DNA from: Marinilabiliales bacterium
GTDB taxonomy: Bacteria; Bacteroidota; Bacteroidia; Bacteroidales; F082
Length of the DNA: 5,220 nucleotides
Direction of reading: 5' to 3'
NCBI GenBank assembly: GCA_002869465.1
Contig: PKSW01000026.1
Coordinates: 1 to 5,220 of the forward strand
The position numbers were made by a program, and so were the translations under genes. Within the stretch, counting starts at the first letter, position 1. Every line of letters begins with the position of its first letter. Positions 1-5,220 of the stretch are shown piece by piece. The notes below the pieces were generated by a model, which saw only the letters and a list, made by a program, of their open reading frames with translations, was not told the DNA's origin and searched no databases.

Positions 1-504
1 CCTGAAAGCCAGTATTATTCCAGCCAGCACTGGTGCCATATAACCTATAGCATGTGCTTTTGAGGTATGACCTGCACCGAGAATGATGAAAAAATAAGAG
101 GATAGCGCAAATGCAATGGCCCCGAGTAAACTCACCCAGGGATCATTTTTTAACACCAACATCAGTATAAAGAATCCGAGGAAATACAGGAAAACGTAAT
201 TGGCCGGATAGGGCAATCCCAGCATGAGTACCTTATCAATGTATCTCACCAGGTTAGCCTGGTACTTTACGGAGATTTGCCAGGCGGGCATACCTCCAAA
301 CATGGAATTGGTCCACAGCGCTTCTTCGCCGGTTTTTTCCCTGAAATCAACAATTTCCTTCGACATGCCTTTGAACATGGTGATGTCGTGTTGCTTTAGT
401 TTTTTTCCTTCGAGTAATGGGGAAAAATAAGTAAACGTGATGGCTAAAAAAACAATAATGGCTACCAAATAGGGAGCCGACTTTTTAATCAATTGTTTAT
501 CCAT
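1..504 (-). CDS. YfhO-family integral membrane protein, N-terminal 168 residues (cut by window edge)
   Basis: This reading frame starts at the ATG at 504-502 and stays open to the left edge, so only the N-terminal 168 residues are present; Bacteroidota YfhO proteins usually exceed 700 residues. A first hydrophobic helix spans about residues 11-29. It is followed by an extracytoplasmic segment with the family-typical blocks KLKQHDITMFKGMSKE (about 35-50) and ALWTNSMFGGMPAWQ (about 62-76). Further helices lie near 100-118, 122-142 and 152 onward. YfhO proteins are polytopic GT-C-like membrane proteins; in Firmicutes a member is tied to lipoteichoic acid glycosylation, but the role in Bacteroidota is not established and no substrate is inferred here. 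The gene lies 32 bases downstream of the DUF4834 gene and is probably co-transcribed with it. No Shine-Dalgarno is visible before the start. Family assignment is firm; function is not. Confidence 0.9.
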   Translation of the reverse strand, partial: MDKQLIKKSAPYLVAIIVFLAITFTYFSPLLEGKKLKQHDITMFKGMSKEIVDFREKTGEEALWTNSMFGGMPAWQISVKYQANLVRYIDKVLMLGLPYPANYVFLYFLGFFILMLVLKNDPWVSLLGAIAFALSSYFFIILGAGHTSKAHAIGYMAPVLAGIILAFR

Positions 505-536
505 TGAAAACTGTATTTCATTTAAACTAACGACTT

Positions 537-803
537 TTATTTATCTAGGTCTTCAAATTCTACATATTCACCGAATTCGCCTTCGTCTTTTTTTGTTTTT
601 TTCCTGGGTTGTTTGATTTTGACTTCACCTTCTTTTTTCTGCTGTGTTCTTCCACCTGCCTGATCAAATCCCTGGTAAAATTTTTCCTGCTGTTTTTTTA
701 CATAACGGCCCATCAGCCAGGGCAATCCGTATCGTAAAAACAACCTGAAAGCGTAGCCCAGCAGAATAAATATTAATATGACACTTAAAATAAATTCTAA
801 CAT
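537..803 (-). CDS. DUF4834 family small membrane protein (88 aa)
   Basis: This small protein has one N-terminal transmembrane helix (about residues 3-24, very rich in Leu, Ile and Phe). A basic juxtamembrane stretch follows (RYVKKQQEKF, about 33-42), then a highly charged, probably disordered middle rich in Lys and Gln (about 50-74). It ends in an acidic tail, GEFGEYVEFEDLDK. The hydrophobic start together with the G-YV-(D/E)-(Y/F)-E tail is what I associate with DUF4834, a family confined largely to Bacteroidota and of unknown function. The length is normal for the family. It precedes the YfhO gene by 32 bases, so the two probably share a transcript; as I recall, this pairing recurs in the phylum. 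The ATG at 803 is directly followed by the hydrophobic helix, supporting the start. The leader is A/T-rich without a Shine-Dalgarno. Confidence 0.85.
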   Translation of the reverse strand: MLEFILSVILIFILLGYAFRLFLRYGLPWLMGRYVKKQQEKFYQGFDQAGGRTQQKKEGEVKIKQPRKKTKKDEGEFGEYVEFEDLDK

Positions 804-826
804 TCAGATGCTTTTAAAAACTCATG

Positions 827-855
827 CGAAGTTATTGCTTTTTACGAAAACGAAA
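827..855 (-). promoter_or_regulatory. Candidate Bacteroidota-type promoter for DUF4834-YfhO
   Basis: On the minus strand, TAACTTCG (834-827) matches the Bacteroidota -7 consensus TAnnTTTG at all but one fixed position. A TTTC (855-852), one mismatch from the -33 TTTG, lies 17 nt upstream. The -7 element ends 23 nt before the ATG of the DUF4834 gene, close to the spacing seen for rpmH. The -33 part overlaps the T-rich tail of the rpmH terminator. The call rests on two imperfect motifs and position only. Confidence 0.35.
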
Positions 856-880
856 AAGGAGGTATATCATATACCTCCTT
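846..880 (-). terminator. Rho-independent terminator of rpmH
   Basis: Reading the minus strand, AAGGAGGTAT (880-871) and ATACCTCCTT (865-856) form a perfect 10-bp stem around a 5-nt loop. It is immediately followed by TTT (855-853), then CG and a second T run (850-847). It begins 44 bases after the rpmH stop and lies before the DUF4834 gene, as expected for an intrinsic terminator separating the two. On the plus strand the stem is followed by GTCC rather than a T run, so it should work mainly on the minus strand. Confidence 0.85.
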
Positions 881-898
881 GTCCATATTTTTGCCCGA

Positions 899-917
899 AT
901 TAGAATAAAATTCTAAT
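899..917 (-). repeat. Small A/T-rich inverted repeat just after rpmH
   Basis: ATTAGAAT (899-906) and ATTCTAAT (910-917) are perfect 8-base inverted arms separated by AAA. The repeat lies 7 bases beyond the rpmH stop codon and upstream of the main terminator. It has no following T run on the minus strand, so it is not itself a convincing terminator. It could be a weak 3'-UTR hairpin, or chance in A/T-rich sequence. Confidence 0.4.
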
Positions 918-924
918 ACTTCTG

Positions 925-1077
925 TTATTTCATTTCGTCAGAAACCGTCAATCTTTTTCTTCCTTTTGACCTTCTTCTCTTAAGCACTTTACGGCCATTC
1001 ACACTGGCCATTCTTTCGCGAAAGCCATGTTTATTTCTTCTTTTCCTGTTTGAAGGTTGAAATGTTCTCTTCGTCAT
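925..1077 (-). CDS. rpmH: 50S ribosomal protein L34 (50 aa)
   Basis: Translation from the ATG at 1077-1075 gives a 50-residue, extremely basic protein beginning MTKRTFQPSNRKRRNKHGF and continuing RERMASVNGRKVLKRRR, then SKGRKRL, with the tail TVSDEMK. This is the universal L34 signature (KRTFQPS, KHGFRxRM, NGRxVLxRRRxKGR). L34 is a small protein of the large ribosomal subunit that binds 23S rRNA. The C-terminal TVSDE extension makes it slightly longer than the 44-47 residues typical of many bacteria and is common in Bacteroidota. The gene has its own predicted promoter (1127-1098) and terminator (880-846), so it appears to be a single-gene transcript. It is not next to dnaA or rnpA here, unlike the arrangement in E. 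coli and Bacillus. The stop is TAA at 927-925. Confidence 0.97.
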   Translation of the reverse strand: MTKRTFQPSNRKRRNKHGFRERMASVNGRKVLKRRRSKGRKRLTVSDEMK

Positions 1078-1097
1078 TGTTCTTTATTTTGGGAGTG

Positions 1098-1127
1098 CAA
1101 AAATAGACTTTTTTCTTTGAACTCAAA
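1098..1127 (-). promoter_or_regulatory. Bacteroidota -33/-7 promoter for rpmH
   Basis: On the minus strand, TTTG (1127-1124) and TATTTTTG (1105-1098) match the Bacteroidota primary-sigma consensus TTTG / TAnnTTTG at every fixed position, with an 18-nt spacer close to the usual value of about 19. The -7 element ends 20 nt before the rpmH ATG, predicting a very short leader. The element lies in the 101-base gap between pepD and rpmH, implying that rpmH is transcribed independently of pepD. Confidence 0.75.
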
Positions 1128-1178
1128 AAACTTTGGGAAAAAATCTTCAACGGGGTTTACAATTTAAATTATTGTTGG

Positions 1179-2642
1179 TTATTTCTTTTCTGGAACGTGC
1201 TTCAGAGTTTCCACTAGGAAATCATAAAACAACTCAACCGTATCAATCTTCACCATTTCGTCAGGTGAATGTGGGTTACGGATGGTAGGACCAAATGAGA
1301 TCATATCCCAATTCGGGTAAGTAGCACCTAAAATTCCACACTCAAGTCCTGCATGGATTACCTTCACTTCAGGTACTTTTCCATACTTATTATTATAGAT
1401 TTCTTTCATCTCTTTCAGAATGTCGGAATCCGGATTGGGTTTCCAGCCCGGGTAAGCACCTTCGCTCACCGCTTTGGCACCAGCAGCTTCAAATACAGTC
1501 CTGATCTCTGCTGCCAACTTATCCCTGTCATCATCCACTAAACTCCTGTTTAGCGTGCAAAGTTCAATTTTTTTACCATCTGATTTTACGATGGCCAGGT
1601 TGGTTGAAGTTTCAACGATACCCTTCACGCTTTCACTCATTTTGATCACACCATTCGGACATCCGGCAACCGCATCATACAGGTTTTTCTGTGTTTTCTC
1701 ATCGATGATTTTTGCTGGTACATCTGCAGCCTCAGCAATAACTACCAAACCGGGATCTGCTTTTTTGAATTCATCCTGGGCAATTTCCTCAAATTCGCTC
1801 ACAAATGCTTCAAAATCTTCTTTTTTATCCTCCGGAACAACCACTGTTACGAATGATTCACGGGGAATGGCATTCCTTAAACTTCCACCGTTAATTTCTG
1901 CCAGACGAACGCCATACTTTTCAAATGCTTTCATCAGCAATACATTCATTATTTTGTTGGCGTTTCCACGTCCCAGGTGAATATCCAATCCCGAGTGACC
2001 GCCTTTCAGGCCTTTTACACTTACTTTATAAGCCGCCATACCTTCAGGAGTATCTTCAGCTTTGTATTTGAATTCACCATTGGTATCCACACCACCGGCA
2101 CATCCGATATACAATTCGCCTTCATCTTCCGAGTCAAGGTTCATCAGGATGTCGCCATCAAGTATCCCGGATTTCAGGTTTTCAGCACCTGTCATTCCGG
2201 TTTCCTCGTCCATAGTGATAAGCACCTCAATTGGGCCATGCTCGATATCGGCTGCTTGCAATACCGACATTCCGGCGGCAACGCCCATGCCGTTATCGGC
2301 ACCCAGCGTGGTTCCTTTAGCTGTTACCCATTCGCCATCCACATAGGCATCAATCGGGTCCTTCTCAAAATCGTGGACAGTATCCGCATTTTTCTGAGGT
2401 ACCATGTCCATATGTCCCTGGAGGATCACACCTTTGCGGTTCTCCATGCCCGAAGTAGCAGGTTTTTTAATAATCACGTTACCTACCTCATCAACAATGG
2501 TTTCAAGGTTCAGGTCCTCACCGAATTTTTTCAGGTATGCAATTACTTTCTCTTCTTTTTTTGAGGGCCTGGGTATCTGCGTTAACTCATAAAAGTTTTT
2601 CCAAATACTCTCGGGCTTCAGTTTTAATATGTCTTTACTCAT
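1179..2642 (-). CDS. pepD: Aminoacyl-histidine dipeptidase (beta-Ala-His dipeptidase), M20 family
   Basis: This 487-residue protein is full length for the PepD/M20C group (E. coli PepD is about 485). It is a cytosolic di-zinc exopeptidase that hydrolyses dipeptides, classically Xaa-His substrates such as carnosine, with broader specificity in practice. The metal and catalytic residues are visible in order: GHMDM with H77 and D79, ADNG with D116, MDEE with general base E146 and ligand E147, NLDSEDEGE with D170, and the C-terminal PHSPDE with H458. All are offset by three from the E. coli numbering I recall (80, 82, 119, 149, 150, 173, 461). GLKGGHSG (about 211-218, H216) opens the lid/dimerisation domain, roughly 186-384; HAGLECG follows at 430-436. 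There is no signal peptide, consistent with a cytosolic enzyme. It starts 10 bases after the MFS gene stop without a Shine-Dalgarno, so it is almost certainly its operon partner. No convincing terminator follows it. PepD identity is very secure; the preferred dipeptide is not. Confidence 0.96.
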   Translation of the reverse strand: MSKDILKLKPESIWKNFYELTQIPRPSKKEEKVIAYLKKFGEDLNLETIVDEVGNVIIKKPATSGMENRKGVILQGHMDMVPQKNADTVHDFEKDPIDAYVDGEWVTAKGTTLGADNGMGVAAGMSVLQAADIEHGPIEVLITMDEETGMTGAENLKSGILDGDILMNLDSEDEGELYIGCAGGVDTNGEFKYKAEDTPEGMAAYKVSVKGLKGGHSGLDIHLGRGNANKIMNVLLMKAFEKYGVRLAEINGGSLRNAIPRESFVTVVVPEDKKEDFEAFVSEFEEIAQDEFKKADPGLVVIAEAADVPAKIIDEKTQKNLYDAVAGCPNGVIKMSESVKGIVETSTNLAIVKSDGKKIELCTLNRSLVDDDRDKLAAEIRTVFEAAGAKAVSEGAYPGWKPNPDSDILKEMKEIYNNKYGKVPEVKVIHAGLECGILGATYPNWDMISFGPTIRNPHSPDEMVKIDTVELFYDFLVETLKHVPEKK

Positions 2643-2652
2643 TTTAAATTGA

Positions 2653-4104
2653 TTATTTTAATTTTTCAATATTAGGCAATTCAAGGCCGTAACCCTTTTT
2701 CTTATCTTCCGCTTTCAGCATGATCGCAACGATGAGCGCAAGAACCGTCAGGCCAACGAAAATCATCCAAGTAGTTTCGTAATTATAGATTGGATATTCT
2801 CCGGCTTCCTTGAGCATTGCAATCTTTTCATCCATCTGACCCTCGGTCAGGTTTTGAGCTTTTAAGTTTTTCATTACTTGTTGAATTCCTGTTGCAATGC
2901 CTGGATTGGTCCTTTCCAACACAATTCCTATAAGTAGCGGAATCCCCCATAAGCCAAAATTTTGTATCCAAAAAATGAAGGCATATGCTGATCCTATTTG
3001 CTTTTCAGGAATAATTTTTGGCACTGAAGGCCACATGGCTGAAGGAACGAGTGAAAATGCAATACCAAGAACAATAGCGTTAACAAAAGCCATATAAACA
3101 CTGGTGATAGCTGGCAAGTAATAGATAAAGTGAACGAAGATCAGCATGATTGCGCCAAGGATCATAATGGTTGCGCCTTTTCCTTTTTTGTCGTAAATAC
3201 CACCGAACAGTGGGGTTAAGAAAATAGTACCAAAAGGTACCAGTGCAGGTATTAATCCTGACCATTTGTCTGATACGCCAAATTTATTCACCATGAGGTC
3301 GGGTCCATATTTATAGAATGGAAATACGGCAGAGTAAAAAAGTACGCATAAAATAGCGATGAGCCAGAATCCTTTATTGTCAATGATTACTTTAAGGTCA
3401 GACAGTTTGAACTTTTCCTCTTCAGGAAGACCTTCTGCAGCATCACTATCTTCTTTATCAAGTTTCCGGTCCATTACGTTATACACGAGGAATCCGAAAA
3501 AGCCAATTATCAGAAATAAAACGCCAAACGCAACTGCTGTTGGAACACTCCATGCGGTAGCCATCGCTGCACCGAACGCAAGTGGCACAAAAGAACCCAA
3601 ACGGGCTATGGCAACCTGCATTCCCATTGCCATCGCAATTTCCTTGCCTTTAAACCACTTAACTACTGCCTTCGAAACCGTAATTCCAGCATATTCAACA
3701 CCCACACCAAATAGTGCAAATCCTAATGAAGCAAGCATAAGCTGCATATCAAAACCAAATAACATGGCACCACCAAAATCAGTGCTGAATGCATAATACT
3801 TAAGGCAAGCACCCACAATCATGGTAAGTACGGATGCTATGGTACTGAACCGGATTCCGAACTTATCGAGAAGGATCCCAACCAGAAGTAAAGCAAGAAA
3901 AAATACATTGAACCAACCATAGGCACTAAAAAACATCCCAAAGTCAGATCCGTCCCAACCGTAAACCCTTTCGATAATGGGCTTCATTGGAGAAATTATC
4001 TCGTTAAATAAATAACCTGCAAACATGGTGAATGAAAGAATCCCAAGGGCAGTCCAACGGGCTGCTTTTGAATCTCTCAAAGTTCGCTTAATTGCTTCTG
4101 TCAT
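2653..4104 (-). CDS. MFS transporter, MFSD1-like, predicted dipeptide carrier
   Basis: This 483-residue inner-membrane protein shows a 12-helix MFS layout: helices near 17-35, 57-78, 87-105, 114-138, 156-182 and 188-208, a charged cytosolic loop 211-243, then 246-264, 281-300, 311-330, 334-356, 371-396 and 444-464. The MFS motif A is seen as GILLDKFGIR (76-85), with a counterpart GGIYDKKGKG (301-310). Segments such as VKWFKGKEI (148-156) through MQVAIARLGS (162-171), VFPF (260-263), AMWPSVPKIIPEKQIGSAY (356-374) and IQNFGL (380-385) resemble animal MFSD1, a lysosomal dipeptide carrier, as I remember it. E137 and R168 have the 31-residue spacing of the Glu/Arg pair implicated there in dipeptide binding (from memory). 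The immediately downstream pepD supports dipeptide import. A charged loop at about 397-443, periplasmic by MFS topology, is unusually long. MFS membership is certain; MFSD1 relationship likely; substrate inferred. Another solute remains possible. Confidence 0.88.
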   Translation of the reverse strand: MTEAIKRTLRDSKAARWTALGILSFTMFAGYLFNEIISPMKPIIERVYGWDGSDFGMFFSAYGWFNVFFLALLLVGILLDKFGIRFSTIASVLTMIVGACLKYYAFSTDFGGAMLFGFDMQLMLASLGFALFGVGVEYAGITVSKAVVKWFKGKEIAMAMGMQVAIARLGSFVPLAFGAAMATAWSVPTAVAFGVLFLIIGFFGFLVYNVMDRKLDKEDSDAAEGLPEEEKFKLSDLKVIIDNKGFWLIAILCVLFYSAVFPFYKYGPDLMVNKFGVSDKWSGLIPALVPFGTIFLTPLFGGIYDKKGKGATIMILGAIMLIFVHFIYYLPAITSVYMAFVNAIVLGIAFSLVPSAMWPSVPKIIPEKQIGSAYAFIFWIQNFGLWGIPLLIGIVLERTNPGIATGIQQVMKNLKAQNLTEGQMDEKIAMLKEAGEYPIYNYETTWMIFVGLTVLALIVAIMLKAEDKKKGYGLELPNIEKLK

Positions 4105-4126
4105 ATTGAAAATTTTAATGAAGTGG

Positions 4127-4159
4127 CGAAGTTAAGATAAAAATACAAATGGTTTGAAA
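4127..4159 (-). promoter_or_regulatory. Candidate promoter of the transporter-pepD operon
   Basis: TAACTTCG (4134-4127, minus strand) matches the -7 consensus TAnnTTTG at all but one fixed position and ends 22 nt before the transporter ATG. The same octamer, extended by a C, occurs at the equivalent place before the DUF4834 gene. The best -33 candidate is TTTC (4159-4156), 21 nt upstream, which is slightly far and has one mismatch. The 92-base gap holds no convincing terminator for the upstream DUF4340 gene, so read-through is also possible. Confidence 0.35.
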
Positions 4160-4196
4160 GTAAGCTTATTATTTAAAATGACTTTTATAGCCTGTA

Positions 4197-5165
4197 TTAT
4201 TTATCTTCAATAAAGTAATCCTCTGATACAAACAGCTTCTCTTTTAACTTCTGATCATTGTCATTAAAAATAGTGGTAGGGTTTTGCGACGAATAAATAT
4301 ATGTTGAAGATGTATCGGGCATATACAATTTTACATCTACCATTTTTGAACCATCATAGGTTAATGTCAAGCTGGCATTTTCACCGGAAGGTATCTGGTC
4401 CTTTGCTGCAAACTCCTTACCTCTCAGGCGGCTGATGCTATTTAAATATTTTGCCATAAGGGCAGAATCGGCAGCTGTTCCATCAGGGAACATCCATTTT
4501 TCATTTTGCTTTTCCAGCTGAAATCCTAGCTGATCAGTATATTTAAACTCAAGTTTATTGATTGATTCCTTCTGGATATTTATGATCCTTTTATCCCTGT
4601 AATCGTTCATGGTTTTACCCAACCCGAGGGCGATCATGCCATCGATAGCATATACCGATGCTTCATCATCAACCCTCACATAGGAAAGCATTTCGCCCTG
4701 AGGTTGACGGTTGTATGGATTGGGATCCGGATTTTTGGCCTGTATATAATCGAACTTTCCTATAACGATATCGCTGGCCGTATGATCAGTTTTCTCAAAC
4801 CTGATACGTGTTCCCAAGTCATCTGTAATTTGAAATACCTCCCAGTTATCCGGAGAAGTGGATGCGACACGCTTCACATCTGCCCGATCGAGGTTTTGGA
4901 TTAATGCCTGGATGATATTCACATCCGCCCGATAAGATTCATCGCCGGACTTAACTATCCAATGATGGCTGTCTTTATTAAGTACGATCTGACCCGCACC
5001 GGCAGGCAGCGTTATAAAGATCTGTGAAATTATGGCCGTATCCAGTTCAGGCAATTGCGTTCTATAATTCTTTTCATTATTCTGGTTGTATTCGAGGAAT
5101 AAATAAACGGCTACTGCCAATACTAAAATAACGCCTAAAATTAATGTTCTGTTTTTACTTAACAT
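4197..5165 (-). CDS. DUF4340 domain-containing membrane-anchored protein (322 aa)
   Basis: A short basic N-terminus (MLSKNR) and one hydrophobic helix (about residues 7-25) act as a signal anchor, leaving about 295 residues outside the cytoplasm. There is no lipobox cysteine. The soluble part is beta-rich and appears duplicated: QIVLNKDSHHWIVKSGDES followed by a helix, ADVNIIQALIQNL (about 59-92), is echoed by LGFQLEKQNEKWMFPDGTA followed by DSALMAKYLNSIS (about 213-245). This W-x-V/F, G, helix pattern is characteristic of DUF4340. Families of this type are often encoded at the end of operons for GldF/GldG-like ABC-2 transporters, where they are presumed accessory envelope proteins; the upstream genes are outside the window, so that link cannot be confirmed. 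An AGGA lies 6 nt before the ATG at 5165, a modest Shine-Dalgarno-like sequence. Biochemical function is unknown. Confidence 0.85.
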   Translation of the reverse strand: MLSKNRTLILGVILVLAVAVYLFLEYNQNNEKNYRTQLPELDTAIISQIFITLPAGAGQIVLNKDSHHWIVKSGDESYRADVNIIQALIQNLDRADVKRVASTSPDNWEVFQITDDLGTRIRFEKTDHTASDIVIGKFDYIQAKNPDPNPYNRQPQGEMLSYVRVDDEASVYAIDGMIALGLGKTMNDYRDKRIINIQKESINKLEFKYTDQLGFQLEKQNEKWMFPDGTAADSALMAKYLNSISRLRGKEFAAKDQIPSGENASLTLTYDGSKMVDVKLYMPDTSSTYIYSSQNPTTIFNDNDQKLKEKLFVSEDYFIEDK

Positions 5166-5220
5166 AAGCTTCCTGCATTCTTTTAATTCTCTTATTTCTA
5201 TTTATTTGCATCCTGATCAA
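5166..5220 (-). other. Segment upstream of DUF4340; possible end of a preceding gene
   Basis: These 55 bases contain no recognisable promoter. On the minus strand one frame remains open from the edge and runs into the DUF4340 start, ending at TAA 5157-5155 with the basic tail KRIKRMQEAYVK. A second frame ends DQDANK at TAG 5200-5198. The third stops at once. Either open frame could be the C-terminus of an upstream operon gene; neither is long enough to identify, so no gene is called. Confidence 0.3.

Noticed and set aside
224..430. Plus-strand 68-aa frame near the left end
   Set aside because: It is antisense to the YfhO N-terminal region, which carries clear family motifs on the other strand.
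1141..1178. Possible terminator after pepD
   Set aside because: Only a 4-bp CAAC/GTTG pairing or an A/T-only palindrome (AATTTAAATT at 1161-1170) can be formed before the T run, too weak to call. pepD transcription may end by another mechanism or run into rpmH.
1474..2564. Long plus-strand open frames (168 and 195 aa) opposite pepD
   Set aside because: They lie wholly antisense to pepD, whose motifs are complete. Their translations are low in recognisable motifs, and they are the usual open frames antisense to a conserved gene.
3080..3265. Minus-strand 61-aa frame inside the transporter gene
   Set aside because: It is an out-of-frame overlap within the MFS coding sequence, with a Cys- and Tyr-rich translation and no sign of a frameshift in the main frame.
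3359..3796. Plus-strand open frame of 145 aa opposite the transporter
   Set aside because: It is antisense to helices 4-8 of the MFS protein; its Ser/Pro/Asn-rich translation is what reverse-complemented membrane codons give. No promoter or family match was noticed.
4135..4196. Possible terminator between the DUF4340 gene and the transporter
   Set aside because: The only inverted arms are AAAGT/ACTTT with a loop of about 19 nt and no GC-rich stem or T tract following; not supportable.

Overview
The window looks like a chromosomal stretch of a Bacteroidota bacterium, probably Bacteroidales/Marinilabiliales-like or a relative; the genus cannot be told. The evidence is the company of Bacteroidota-typical families (DUF4834, a YfhO protein with the QHD...F.G and WTNSMFGGMPA blocks, DUF4340), an L34 with the TVSDE-type tail common in this phylum, AT-rich leaders mostly without Shine-Dalgarno sequences, and a clean Bacteroidota-type promoter (TTTG, 18 nt, TATTTTTG) before rpmH. 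All six recognised genes lie on the minus strand, so transcription runs from high to low coordinates. No mobile element, CRISPR array, tRNA or rRNA was seen, and no gene-free stretch reaches 300 bases.

In transcription order: (1) 5165-4197 encodes a membrane-anchored DUF4340 protein, probably the last gene of an operon whose earlier genes lie beyond the right edge. (2) After a 92-base gap, 4104-2653 encodes a 12-helix MFS transporter. It is followed after only 10 bases by pepD (2642-1179), an M20-family aminoacyl-histidine dipeptidase with all expected metal and catalytic residues. (3) A strong predicted promoter drives rpmH (1077-925, ribosomal protein L34, 50 aa), which ends in a rho-independent terminator at 880-846. 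(4) DUF4834 (803-537) and a YfhO-family membrane protein (504 to the left edge, truncated) form the next probable operon.

The most interesting content is the transporter-pepD pair. The transporter does not look like a generic drug-efflux MFS. Several of its segments resemble animal MFSD1, the lysosomal dipeptide carrier, as I recall that sequence, including an ungapped TM4-TM5 stretch with a Glu and an Arg 31 residues apart. Next to a cytosolic dipeptidase this suggests a two-gene dipeptide uptake and hydrolysis module: the transporter brings in dipeptides, possibly histidine-containing or cationic ones, and PepD splits them into amino acids. The transporter also has a charged periplasmic loop of about 45 residues between TM11 and TM12 that I do not recall in MFSD1. 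The substrate assignment is inference from homology and gene order.

The remaining genes are housekeeping or poorly characterised envelope genes. Smaller points are a shared nine-base TAACTTCGC element 22-23 nt before two different start codons, and a terminator stem after rpmH that contains both a perfect Shine-Dalgarno core and its complement.
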